A stretch of 64,000 bases of DNA from positions 776,001 to 840,000 of the forward strand of contig CALZFC010000111.1 of NCBI GenBank assembly GCA_945643635.1. The letters run 5' to 3'. A program made the position numbers and the translations under genes. The notes beneath the pieces were generated by a model. That model had not been told where the DNA came from. It was given only the letters and a program-made list of their open reading frames with translations, and did no database searches. Positions within the stretch are counted from its first letter, which is position 1. The number at the start of each line of letters is the position of its first letter. Shown here piece by piece: positions 50,264 to 61,199 of this stretch. This stretch comes from Allodiplogaster sudhausi (taxonomy: Eukaryota; Nematoda; Chromadorea; Rhabditida; Diplogasteridae).

Positions 50264-53217
50264 ATGTTTAGTATTGCTTTAACGATGAGAACAAAAGCAA
50301 CCGGTCGGAAGGCCAAGAAACGCGCAACGATTCGTGTTGGGAATGAAGAGGAAGACAGCATGGGAATGACTAATCAAGGGCCGTCTCCGCCTGAAGCATC
50401 GGTTGGTCTTGGGATCAGAATCTCTTTTTCATCTGCCTGTTCATTGATCGATCTTTTCCTGGTACGTCCATAAAGGCTCCTCTATTGAAGGATGTCGAAG
50501 GAAAAGAGGAAGAATCGGATGAAGAAGAGTCGGAAGACTTGAAGATGGAAGAAGAAATGGAGAAGGAATTGAAGAAGCAGAATGAGAAGCCAAAGAAGGC
50601 GAGCTCTAAGAAGATTGACCTGAGCAAGCTCGCCAAGCCGGAGATCGACCCGGAGGAGAAACAGCACAAGTCAGGCGTTCTCTACTTCCCTTCCATTCCT
50701 CCCTTCTTCACTGCTTCTCGCATGAGAGAGGAGCTCTCTCGGCTGGGGGCTGTTGGGAGGATGTATCTTCAGGTTAGGCTCGTTATCATATCCGATTTTC
50801 CTTGTGTTCCTCTCTCACTCTTTCTCTCTCTCTCCCTCCCTCTCTCCAGTCGTTTCATCTTGTTCTCCCTGCAATGTTCTGATTGTCGCTTATGACTGCT
50901 TATAGAAGCCTTTCTCAAGCGAAACTTTTTTAAATATTTGTTTTTAAGTGACACATATCATAGCTTCACTCACATTGTACCTTCTCTCTCTTTATTAAGC
51001 CAGAAAAGCGAAGAACAAAGAAAGGCGTTCGACGAAAGCGCTACACGGAAGGCTGGGTTGAGTTCGCGAGTAAATCCCTGGCCAAGAGAATCGCTCTCTC
51101 CATCAACAATACTCCAGTGGGGGCAAGGAGGAGATCCGCTGCTGCCGACTCTCTCTGGAGCTGCAAATATCTCTCCGGGTCTGGTGAACTTTTTTCTTAT
51201 AAACTGTATGGAGGAATTTAAAGAAACTAATCAGAGAGCTATAATTTGAGCTTCAAATGGATTCATTTGGTCGAGCAACTGGCATACGAGAAAAGACTGG
51301 AATCAGCAAGGATGAGAGCAGAGATCAGCCAGGCTAAGAGGGTTGCGGAACATTTCGAGGAACAGATCGATAAGGGAAAACATCTCAAGAAGCTTGAAGA
51401 GAAGGTCTGGACACTTTCGCTTCAGATTCTAATTTTGGAATACGACGGACAGAATTAAAAGAGCCTCTGTAAGGTTCGAGGAGCGCCTGCCCGGAGGAAT
51501 TTTTGTTTAGTTTAGCGTTGTAAACTTTATGAGGGATATATCTAGTGTTCATAACGAAGTCTAGGCGGTCAGAAAGTTTAGAAAAAAATTTTTCACTTAA
51601 ATATAAGTCGTAATGTTCATCAACTTTGGATGACCATATCTAACGCTACACTTAATATTTCTCGAAAATCTTTTTAATGTTAGATTCCTTGTTCAAAACT
51701 ACACAAAAAAGTCCGGGAGACCATTTTCTAAAAATAAAATTTATATGGCTTTTGACCAATTTAATTTTTTTAATGTCGTTTTCAATCAATAACTTTTTTT
51801 TACTATTACTTTCCAAAAACTGAATCTTCCACGTGAAAGAGGAGCGAAAACTACATATAATATGTTTCTACGACGAAAAATCTCGGACACTTTTTTTTGG
51901 GTATCTGCATTTGAATAAGCGTTCCTAAGCCAATTTCAGCTATGGCTGCAAATAATAATTTCTTTCAAACTTCATCAATTGTAAAATAGAATGTTCCATT
52001 CGATGTAATTTTTCATGCTCTTTCAAATGGTGTATACTTTGTTTGCAAAAGAAATTAGTCTAAAGGCCTAAAATTGACTTTTTGTGTTTTTGGCCAATTT
52101 CTGGTGTTAAAATACTCTTTCTTTGGACCATGAATAGGTCATGTAGACCGATTTTCCACATAATATTTATTCTACAAGAAAGAGCATTTAAAACTGAGTC
52201 GGATACAGCCCTATAATCAAAATCTGAGGACACTTTTTTTGGGAATATGTATTTGACTGTTGAAGGCGATATTGCCGAATATTTTTTTTAGCAAATATTT
52301 AAAATTTGTTCTTTTGAAGCATCTAGCATCCAATAATGGGTAAGAGTATTTTAACACCAGAAATTGGCCAAAAACACAAAAAGTCAATTTTAGGCCTTTA
52401 GACTAATTTCTTTTGCAAACAAAGTATATACCATTTGAAAGAGTATGAAAAATTACATCGAATGGAACATTCTATTTTACAATTGATGAAGTTTGAAAGT
52501 AATTATTATTTGCAGCCAAAGCCGAAATTGGCTTAGGAACGCTTATTGAAATGCAGATACCCAGAAAAACTGTCCGAAATTTTTCGTTGTAGAACCATAG
52601 TATATGTAGTTTTCGCTCCTCTTTCACGTGGAAGATTCAGTTTTTGGAAAGTAATAGTTTAAAAAATGTTATTGCCTGAAAACGACATTAAAAAAAATTA
52701 AATTGGTCAAAAGTCATATAACTTTTATTTTTAGAAAATGATCTCCACGGACTTTTTTGTGTAGTTTTGAACAAGGAATCTAACATTAAAAAGATTTTCG
52801 AGAAATATTAAGTATAGCGTTAGATATGGTCATCCAAAGTTTATGACTTATATCTAAGTGAAAAAATTTTTTCTAAACTTTCTGACCGCCTAGACTTCGT
52901 TATGAACACTAGATATATCCCTCATAAAGTTTACAACGCTAAACTAAACAAAAATTCCTCCGGGCAGGCGCCTATACAAGAATCCTTGAGCCTTACAGAG
53001 AGGCTCTCTTAACCTTTAAAAGCTCATGAGGGATATTAGAGATGAAAGAAGAATGATGCAGGTGCTGAAGAAGGGCGGAGTGTGGACGGCGTACCAGAGA
53101 CAGCTACAGCAGAGGAAGATTGTCTCAGCCAAGAAGAGTGCGAAAAAGGAGAAGGCAGCCGAGCAGGCCGGCTCAGCCGACAACGCTCTCATGAAGATGA
53201 TCTTTGCTGACGATTGA
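50264..53217 (+). CDS. ABT1 (ESF2): ABT1/ESF2-like ribosome biogenesis RNA-binding protein
   Basis: Nucleolar RRM protein required for early pre-rRNA processing in the small-subunit processome. Alternative ATGs lie at 50264 and 50285 ([15 protein letters not shown]). An acidic and lysine-rich N-terminus (50480-50600) precedes the core [20 protein letters not shown] with [13 protein letters not shown] (50680-50772). After an intron come [40 protein letters not shown] and [10 protein letters not shown] (about 51010-51180). Then [15 protein letters not shown] and [20 protein letters not shown] (51250-51400) follow, which align with TWSHLSEHLAFER and AEVAQAKRETDFY of ABT1. The last exon (about 53023-53217) is basic and ends LMKMIFADD, like the ABT1 ending LLARIFG. 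The intron 51403 to about 53022 is occupied by a foldback transposable element. Confidence 0.9.
51455..53012. mobile_element. Foldback (long inverted repeat) element, TTAA-flanked, in the ABT1 intron
   Basis: Left arm from 51459 and right arm to 53008 are inverted copies of roughly 670 bp each, near-identical with scattered mismatches, around a centre of about 200 bp (about 52130-52345). TTAA occurs at both ends (51455-51458 and 53009-53012). The termini are AAGAGCCTCTGTAAGG on the left and GAGAGCCTCTCTGTAAGG on the right, read inward. The interior is AT-rich with no ORF. A TTAA duplication points to piggyBac-type mobilisation. The arms have diverged in places (one end has an extra block near 52970-52990), so it is not a fresh palindromic assembly artefact. 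Confidence 0.8.
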
Positions 53218-53896
53218 CCCTTCTCATTTCATCAACGTTGTTATTGTACGTACATTTATCATGTTGATTGTTTGATGTGAGCAGTTGGTTGTTGTTTCAT
53301 GAGACTGGCTACTCTGCCATAAGAGAATGACGTTCTCTCTAGATTTATACAAATGAGAATAAAAACTGGAAACAATCTGCACGAATTAACGGGGAGTTTA
53401 TACGAGGTTGTCCGACCGGAATGCTTGAATATTCGAATTCATTCAGGCTGCAGCGATGAAATTCTTGTTTTCACTCGAAGAATGAGTCATCTGTTCTGTT
53501 CGAGTGAGTCAACAACGGTCTATATGAGCTAGTGACGAGGAGGTGTAAATAGGAGAAGAGAGCACCGGGATAACAAGAGGTCAGTTAGTGGGAACACTGC
53601 TTCGGTACTTCCTTTTTCTTTCTTTGTGTTACTCTTCAAGTAACCATTCCTCACTGCCGCAGTCTAGTAACTATTTGAGAAATTCTATGTCTTTCTGTTC
53701 AGTGATTTCAACTATGTCACATAGTTCATGCCTTGCCACCTACGAATTGTTATTGATTTCGTTGGCAAGCTGTTGCTGCTGGAAACGCATTGTGTTCTAC
53801 CACTTTACTCTTCTTCTCTTTCTAATATCTTTCTCCTCTTTTTCGTTCTCTCTCCTCTCCTCTCTCTTACACTCTCTCTTCATCTCTCTCTCTCTT

Positions 53897-53937
<41 letters not shown>

Positions 53938-54201
53938 CTCTCTCCCTCCCCCCTCTCTCTCTCTCTGTCGTCTGTTTATTGGATAGGTTTTCCTCATTCT
54001 TTCTCCTCATCTTCCAGTTTTTAAGAGTGAATGAAGCACAATTTCGTTGTTTTGTTTTCCTATCGCATCCAGTTCTTCGGGTGTTTGTTTATTTCTTTAT
54101 TTCACTCCCGCCTTTTAAATCGTTTCTCTCCTATTCCTATGTCTCCCATGATGTCCTTATTTTGAAACGTTTGCCATTCGATGAAGAGTGGATTGCAGAG
54201 A
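53218..54201. other. ABT1-spartin spacer
   Basis: About 1 kb without recognised exons. It holds the ABT1 3' end (AATAAA at 53358) and a CT array at about 53860-53965. Confidence 0.5.
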
Positions 54202-55761
54202 ATGACGGATGCGGATGCCGCGTTCTCAGAGGCCTTCGCTTGTCTGGAGCAGGGACTCGTTGATGACGAAGACGGGCGTCGGGTAAGACATTTCTTATCT
54301 ACTCTTTTTTACTTTTGTATTTCCTACCTGATTTGATATTCATGTCGGATGCCGCCTAGACAGCAGCACTGGAGATGTACGAGAGGGGCGTGAACCTGCT
54401 TCGGCCCTTGCAACCAGCGAACTCTATGCCCATCTCAAGCAGGCCGAAAGCAGCGTTCAGCACAGGTCTCCTTGCTATCCGCAAGGTGCTCCCGAATAAC
54501 TGCTCAAGATTCTAGGATTGACGCAATGAAGAGAGCGGGTACTCTTGATGCAGAAGTACAAGGAACCAACGAGACGATGGTATATGCAGAGAGTGAGGGA
54601 ATGGAGAGGGTGGAGAGAGAGAAAGAGAAACGACATTGAAGGAGAGTGGGATGAATACAGGCGAAGCTTGACATCCGGGACCAGCTGGAAACGGTGGGCG
54701 CGGCGGAAGCCGAGCTCATTCTCTGCATCCCAGATGGTGTTCAACTCTTCCAGATCGATGTTTGCCTCTTTTCCTGTCAAGCCAACTTGCTCTTAAATGA
54801 GAATGCTGCTAATGAAACGATTTTTCAGGCGGCGTCGAGTACAACTCCGACATATCCAACTTCTCTTTCCATATTTAAATTTCCGGCCGGTTCCTCAGAG
54901 AATGAGGCGACGTCTTCCTCCGAATATCCAACTTCTAACCCGGATGCTTTCATTCAGGTTTTTCTTAATCTGAAACTCCTTCTTTCTACCGCTGTCCATT
55001 TCTCATGCTCAAAATGTACTGTAATGACCGCTTAGAAATATTCTTCAGGTCGGCCCCTGGACGTATCCTCTCTACCAAGGAGTGACTCCAGTCTTGTGCA
55101 ACGAGTTTGGTGCGTACATCGTCTCGAACCCAACGGAGGAAATGCCGAGTGAGTCTGCCTGTTATGCCCCTTGAAAGTACTATATAAAAGTGACATTGCT
55201 GTTCGTTATTCCCATTCTTGTAGATCTATCCGTTGCTATCATGCTCCCCTCTGACCTCGATTCTAATCTACGACGCGATTTTGAGAAGCTGCTTAATGAG
55301 TTCGCGGTTGTTCGGAGAGAGTCAGGAGCGGAGTCGCTCAGCCACGAGGAGAAGAAACGAGTCTCCGAGAGAATCTCGGCCTATATTGTCCTGGGTTAGA
55401 AAAAGATGAAAGGAAAAATATATTTCAGCAATATATTTTCTATTTCTGTTCTCATAATTTTAGCTTCTTAGTTCAGGAAGTGAGAAAGTTGCTTGGGTAG
55501 TGCAGAGCGCCTCTGCAAAGACTGCTTCGCTCGTCCACTCTCGCTCTGAAAAGTGGGTTACCGTACTAATTGAAAATTCGCTACCTATTTTATTTTAAAA
55601 ACATTTTGTTCTTTTTAAGCAAACTATGTGCTAATTTAAGATATCGAGATGGAAAGCAGCCTCCAGAGAGGCCAATGGGAGTGGCTCAGCCAGTCAGGGA
55701 CGGCGCCGTCTACCTACACAAGGGCAGCAAGGTCGTCGCCAAGTGCACGCGCTATCTCTGT

Positions 55762-55805
<44 letters not shown>

Positions 55806-56627
55806 TTCTCTCTCTCTCTTTCTCTTTCTCTCTCTTTCTCTCTCTCTATATTATTTGTTCCTCTTCTCACTCTATTCATTTCAGTGGACAAGATCGGCGA
55901 TATCGGAGTGGCTGTGGGCCGTCAAGTTGCTTCGGGATCTAAGAGCGTTTTTGGAGAAGGAAAAGCTGGTGGATTGGTCGGTCGTATTTCTTGTCGTTCA
56001 AAATTACATTTAGTTGGCTATAAGATTAGTTTTATTTCAATGGAGATAGAATGATATTTTCATCTCGCCCTCGCCGGGATTGACGCGAGGAAAAGCAAGA
56101 AGAGAGTGGAAGGGTTTTTTAATAAATGGTTTGCACTTCAGGTTTCCGGGACGATTACGGTAATTGGTGGCGGAATCACTGGAGCGAGCACGATCTGGAT
56201 TGCTCTGGAAGAGGCCAGCAAGACTCTCTGCCGGAGCATCGCAGACAGCACTGTCGAGGTGGTGAAAGTGAAGTCAGTCTGCGCTTTCATTGGTCATCCT
56301 GAGTCACTTCCATCCAGTAGTCATTTCACTTCGTGATATGGTTAATCAGATATGGCGATGAGATGTCGGAGACAACTCGGCACTCTCTGTACGCAGCCGG
56401 CCATTCCACCCTCGCAGCTGCTCAGCTTTGGGATCTTGGACCACGCTGCGTCGCCGGTAGAATGGCAAGGAAAGCTGGCATTCAGGTTACTGTCACTTAT
56501 GTATTATCCATCCATCTAACATAAGCCTCTGCAGTTCGTGAGAGACCTTGATGCGACGAAGACGGCAGAGAAGAAGAAGCCGTTGCCGGATGAGAACGAA
56601 GAGGATTCCCAGAAGAAGAAGCAATAA
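54202..56627 (+). CDS. SPART (spg-20): Spartin (SPG20), MIT plus senescence domain protein
   Basis: Peripheral protein of lipid droplets, endosomes and mitochondria that turns over ubiquitinated or lipid-droplet cargo. The start MTDADAAFSEAFACLEQGL is at 54202. The next exon ALEMYERGVNLLRPL gives an MIT-like helical hairpin. RDQLETVGAAEAELILCIPD with GVQLFQIDV (54670-54755) is the spartin/senescence N-terminal core. VGPWTYPLYQGVTPVLCNEF (55052-55110), then AIMLPSDLDSNLRRDFEKLL (55230), form the PH-like region. The senescence domain is IGDIGVAVGRQVASGSKSVF (55895), GTITVIGGGITGASTIWIAL (56150) and ETTRHSLYAAGHSTLAAAQL (56370). The C-terminus is Lys-rich and ends SQKKKQ with TAA at 56627. The MIT exon seems to change frame near 54407, so an extra intron or an indel may lie there. 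One intron (55760-55880) is a CT array. Confidence 0.88.
55760..55848. repeat. (CT)n tract in a spartin intron
   Basis: CT run with CTTT interruptions, filling the intron before LDKIGDIGVAV. Confidence 0.9.
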
Positions 56628-57230
56628 CATTTCTGGTGGCAAATACGAGTTACTAGACTTGACTATTTTAAAGGAAGTATCAGACGAATAATTATACAGT
56701 AGCGCTAGAGAAACAGTTTGAATGCGGGCGCTCATAAAGTTGCCTATCGCTTGGTCGAGAGAGCATGTGAAATAGGAGGGCGGCTATGACCTACCGTAGC
56801 TAATTCTCTACCCGCCAGTTTTCACGTTACTATTGCTCAGAATGTAATGAAAGAAAATCGCTCAAACTTTCTGTATGTATGTTTTACGCCAAGATGAACT
56901 TATTCATATAGAACAAGACATAAGTTTATCATTTCCCGGATACCTCCTTTAAAGATTTCCATCACCTAATTTTTCCATGTAATGGAGGTCTTATGTGGAA
57001 AATTGTATGATTCCTTGGTTCCATATGCACTAGGGTATGAAGGGTATACAATTAGTGTGGTATTCTGTGATGTCTTTATAATTATTTTATATAATATTCT
57101 ATTCTCACTTCTCTTTTAAACAAAAATTGGTCATGATTCTATTTATGCGTACCGTCACACAGTAAAAGGTAGAGTGGCTTAAATCGCTGTGGAAGTTCAT
57201 CACAGGGTAAAACTCAAACCGCGCAAAAGC
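56628..57230. other. Spartin 3' flank
   Basis: No exon or structured element recognised. The sequence is AT-rich, with repeated TTAT/AATA words near 57070-57105. Confidence 0.5.
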
Positions 57231-57313
57231 TCCAGCCAACCGGATTCGAACCAGTGACCTAAGGATAGCTGCAACTCTACAGTCCTCCGCTCTACCAACT
57301 GAGCTATGGCTGG
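57231..57313 (-). tRNA. tRNA-Tyr (GUA) with a 10-nt intron
   Basis: On the minus strand the 83-nt gene folds as a cloverleaf. The acceptor stem is CCAGCCA/TGGCTGG with discriminator A. The D arm lies in TAGCTCAGTTGGTAGAGC. The anticodon stem is GAGGA/TCCTT around CTGTAGA, with anticodon GTA at positions 34-36, and the T arm contains GGTTCGAATCC. The intron AGTTGCAGCT sits one base 3' of the anticodon, the canonical eukaryotic site. TAGCTC and GGTTCGAATCC also supply the internal A and B box promoters. It is complete and apparently functional. Confidence 0.95.
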
Positions 57314-57727
57314 GCATAGTTTCTTTGCTCCGGGTGCTTCATGCCCGACGTTCAAGTACAACTGCTGCTCAAGGTTGTGAGATCTAAGGGACCATATTTT
57401 TCTATCATTATATTAAATCCCACGAAAATCATATGACTCGACTTTGCTGATAGCAATACGAAATGAGACCCTCAAGAACAATCTGAAAATGTTTCAGACG
57501 TCATTCAGTCACGAAACAAAATTCTATTTTTTGAATGGCACTACCAGGGCATATTACTATCACTGATGGGGGAGGAATTTCTATTATGTGTTGCAACACA
57601 TCGTGCTGAAAGTTGTTTTAAATGTGGTTAGTGTTTTTTTTTCCACAACGAATATTGATAATGCAGATATGAATAAAAGATAGTTTCGGGAGTTCCTTTA
57701 CTGAGACGGGAATGGCGGAGAAGACAC

Positions 57728-58573
57728 TCATTTCTTGAGGGGCAGGACATTCTCGGGGAATTTGCCCTGGCAGTTGCCAAGGGGGAGATAGTTGGCGCAG
57801 ACGAAGAGCGAGCCGTTCTTGCCACGGGCCACGCCCACTCCGACACGGCGAGTCTCCTTAACGAGTTCACTTACCGATTCACAATTCACAACACCTCTAA
57901 AAATATACTTATATTAAGCTTATGAAATATGTGCACTTCTAATCCATATAGATCTAGGAAGGGAAGAACGAAACCTTCCAGACAACTTGAGTGAAGTGGC
58001 CGGTGTTACTTGCAAATCCATGCTTCGAGAAGTCGTACTCCTTGATCTCGTCGTACCACATTTGAGTTGACTCCTCGGCTGAATGAAATTTGTACATTTG
58101 CTTTCTCTAGTATTAGTTCATTTCATATAAGGGAGAGAATGGAATAGACTGAAGAGAAGACGGACGAGAGCGGCTGCCGATGACAGCGAGGTTCTCTCCG
58201 GTGCCGTTCTGCGAGTGCTTCAGAACATTCGTGGCCGCCAGATGCTCGGCATTCTTTTGGGCCATGTCGTTGAGAGACTGGTCGAGAGAGAGCGGAGGGG
58301 AGCCGTGCAGGGCGCGCAGGCGGTTGTGGTCAGCCAGCACCTGCCACACACTATTCAGCATCTTTATTCTACAGCTTCATTTATAACTGGTGATGATTGT
58401 ACTAGATACATATGTATGTTACGTATATTAGTGTTCCTGCTAAGAATTGTTAAATGGCGTAAAAACCTGCATCCGGAAGGCATTGATGTCGATGGCAGCT
58501 CGCGCCGGCGGAGTGTAGCCTGCATGAGGAGTTGCAAGATAAGATTACCTCTCCAAAGTGACATCATCATCAT
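57728..58573 (-). CDS. CAP-superfamily protein, GAPR-1 (GLIPR2)-like, copy 1
   Basis: CAP (CRISP/antigen 5/PR-1) fold protein. The first ATG of a run of four is at 58573. Exons give [56 protein letters not shown] and [11 protein letters not shown] (58330-58180). They continue with [19 protein letters not shown] and [11 protein letters not shown] (58060-57980), then [20 protein letters not shown] and NVLPLKK with TGA at 57728. The CAP motifs [12 protein letters not shown] and the conserved His/Glu cavity residues are present. There is no signal peptide, and the C-terminus ENVLPLKK matches GAPR-1 (ENVLPPKK), the Golgi-associated intracellular branch, rather than secreted venom-allergen-like proteins. 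It is tandem with copy 2. Confidence 0.85.
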
Positions 58574-59292
58574 TGGAATTTCCACTTTGATTCTGGACAC
58601 ACTTCTCAGGCAAAGCATCTGGAAGAGCATCTAGATGCTTCCTTCAGAGAAAGATCACACTCATGTCGAGTTTCATTCCGGTCTCTACCTTCTGAACGAA
58701 TCGTTGTTTCGTTGATGTCTTTTCGCTAGAGAAAGGTCGCTCTGTCACTCCCTACTGAAGAGACATCGCCCCCGGCAAAACCCGATGTTAGACGAAGGTG
58801 CTTCCTGGCTAACAGGAATTGGTTTTGTTACCTCGTCTCCGCCAACGGAAGAGTATTTGTTGTTGCTGGTTTATATTTTGGTTCTTGTCTTGGAGGAAAG
58901 AGTAGCAGGCTGACCATCTGGAATCTCTGTAGTACCCGCGCCATTCCCATCCTCTGAATCATTTTCTGGAATGTCGATGTTCTGCAGTGGACCTCGGAAG
59001 GAGAAGTTCCGCTCTTGTTCTTCTTACGTTTCCTCGAACTTCTTTGCCGTGATCATTTCGTCTGCGATCTCCTTTTCGGAGTTTTCCTAGGAAGTTTTAT
59101 CACCAAACTTTTCATCGCTAATCTCTAAATCAGGAGTATGTATGCAAGTATTTACATACATACATACATACATATGTATTCCCAACTGCTGAACGCAGTA
59201 GTCACAGGAAAACTGGCCTCAGGGACCTTGCCTAGGGCAAGCGAGTCCATTGCTTTCCGTCTTTGAAAGAATATATTCCAAGGAGGATTTCT
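58574..59292. other. Spacer between the two CAP genes
   Basis: About 700 bases. No gene recognised. It includes an ACAT tetranucleotide run at 59154-59176. Confidence 0.4.
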
Positions 59293-60504
59293 CTAGCGTG
59301 GCCTCGTTAGTTGCACGTCATCCTCAATGTTCTTAGAACTATGAAGGTCTGCTTCAGAAGATGTTCCCGCTGGAAGTACTATTGTCGGACGTTTGTCAGA
59401 ATCAGATTCTTCCATTGATTCCAGTAGATCTTCCTTCTGCTTGGCCATGAGTCTCATAACGATGATCTTCCATGTGATTCTCACAACCAGTCGTTTCATC
59501 GACTTCCTTCTTCCATTCTGCGTCCGTCTTCCTGCTCTTGTCACTGTCCACCTCGTCTCTCTTCTCATTAAGAGTTGCTCCTTTCAGAGTCTCCTCACAG
59601 TCTCCCAAACTGTCATCTCTTGAAAGATGACACCACACAGATGGCCTCATTCTTTTCTGCCCTGGCCAGGTTAATCTCTTTAAAAAATTATTATTTTTCA
59701 TTCTTTGCAAAATGAGAGCAGAGGCATCGCATTCCTTCTCCTCAGTACCATTAGTGGAGATGGCGCCGTCAGTGGTGACGACAGCAGACGTTCGTTGGCG
59801 GGGCGAGGGGTGGTAGAGGAGACACACGAACTGAGTGCCCGCCGCCGAACGAGCCACTCCGATTCCCAGCTCCCTTCCGTCCTCAATCAAGTCTTTTCTA
59901 TGTATGTGCATATCAATTTACATATGAACAAAATACACAAAATGGGAGAAGTGTTTATTGACCGGACGAACCGGAGAAAGGATCTGAACGGCATGCGAGG
60001 AGTCGCCGCCGTTGCCCATGAAGTACAGAACGCATTCCTCAACTGGAAGTGCAAAAGTTATGCCCCTTTCCATCTTCGTTGTCTGACCCTTGGAGTTGAC
60101 TCCATAGAACGAGTAGAGAAGCTCCGAGTAGTTCGTCTTTATCTTGGAGCGTAGAGCGTTGTTCAAGGCCATTTCATTCGCCTTCTGCTGCGCTTCACTG
60201 CAATAAGCATTGCGGTTGAGAAATAGCCTCAAGCAGCAAAGAGAGCAAAGCAGATGCTGACCAAGTCATCTCGGCGTTTAGCTTCAGTGCTGGGACCTTT
60301 TTCTTTGCGCGAGCATCGTTGTGGTCGGCGAGGATCTAAAAAAATGTATCGTGTTCGGGAAAAAATTATTGAATAAATACATGAATAATGACTTTAAAAT
60401 AGGTATAAAAAGTGGCTTGCAACCTTCTTTCGCATCTCGGTGGCCTTTCTCGGGTCGATGCCATCGGCAGGTACGCTCTTTCCCCTGGAGAGCACTCCCC
60501 CCAT
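59293..60504 (-). CDS. CAP-superfamily protein, GAPR-1-like, copy 2, divergent with long tail
   Basis: Start MGGVLSRGKSVPADGIDPRK at 60504. Gly2 with Ser6 is an N-myristoylation pattern, as in GAPR-1. It continues ILADHNDARAKKKVPALKLN (about 60335-60270), EAQQKANEMALNNAL (60205), VEECVLYFMGNGGDSSHAVQ (60040), then GRELGIGVARSAAGTQFVCL (about 59880-59820). The HFTQVVWK motif of copy 1 is replaced by GGDSSHAVQIL, and no GENL is visible, so the putative active cavity is altered. Beyond the CAP fold runs a charged Lys/Glu/Asp/Ser-rich tail to about 59293, partly in a second frame, so its splicing is uncertain. It looks like a tandem duplicate that gained a tail. Confidence 0.65.
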
Positions 60505-61199
60505 CTCCTCCTGCCAAGCACTCTCATTAGACAACCGAGTGCACCCCTGTTTACTTATCACGGCAACAATCCCACCGCCAGCCTTTGTTTGCTCTACTGT
60601 CCTACCAATTTCCCTATTATTTCTTCAATTCACTTCTCTCCTTCCCCTTTTCCATCTCTCTCTCGCTTTCTCTCTCAGGATGCTCGCTCCGTTCTCTCTC
60701 GAAGCTCCTTATCATTCTGAAGCATCTCTGACTCAGAAATGAAGAAAAGGAAGGTGTCTCCATGGCTGATTCAGCCGAAAACAAGGAAGAACACGGTAAC
60801 TATTGAGAAAGACGCCTCTCCACTCCAACCATACCATCTGCCGTGTGAGCTGCTCGCTTGCCTCGTCCGTTTCCATGGCCGTCTCACGATCCCTGCTCAC
60901 AGCATCCTCTCTTTTATACCCGCTCTTCCTTCACGCCATGAGAATCACTCGAGGCTTCATCAAATTCTTCCTTATTTGCCTTGCTGGCATAGTCATCCTC
61001 GTCCTTCTCTGCGCTCTCTCATTCTTCCACACTCCATTCTGTACTCTTTGTCCAGCCGCATTGAATCACAGCCTTTATAACCTCCCACATGATGTGGATG
61101 TTACAAAAACAATATATATATGGAAGCAATACTTTTAAACATTGTAGTAATATAACCGGCTCAACAATTCATATGTTACCCGTAAAACACGACTTTCAT
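60505..61199. other. Spacer between CAP copy 2 and eIF2B beta
   Basis: A plus-strand frame (60899-61138) contains a hydrophobic segment FFLICLAGIVILVLLCALSF, but there is no recognisable family or supporting exon structure. Otherwise it is pyrimidine-rich spacer. Confidence 0.35.

Noticed and set aside
60899..61138. Possible small single-pass membrane protein (MRITRGFIKFFLICLAGIVI...)
   Set aside because: It has one hydrophobic segment, but no homology, no clear start context and no exon partners, in a pyrimidine-rich spacer. Chance is as likely.
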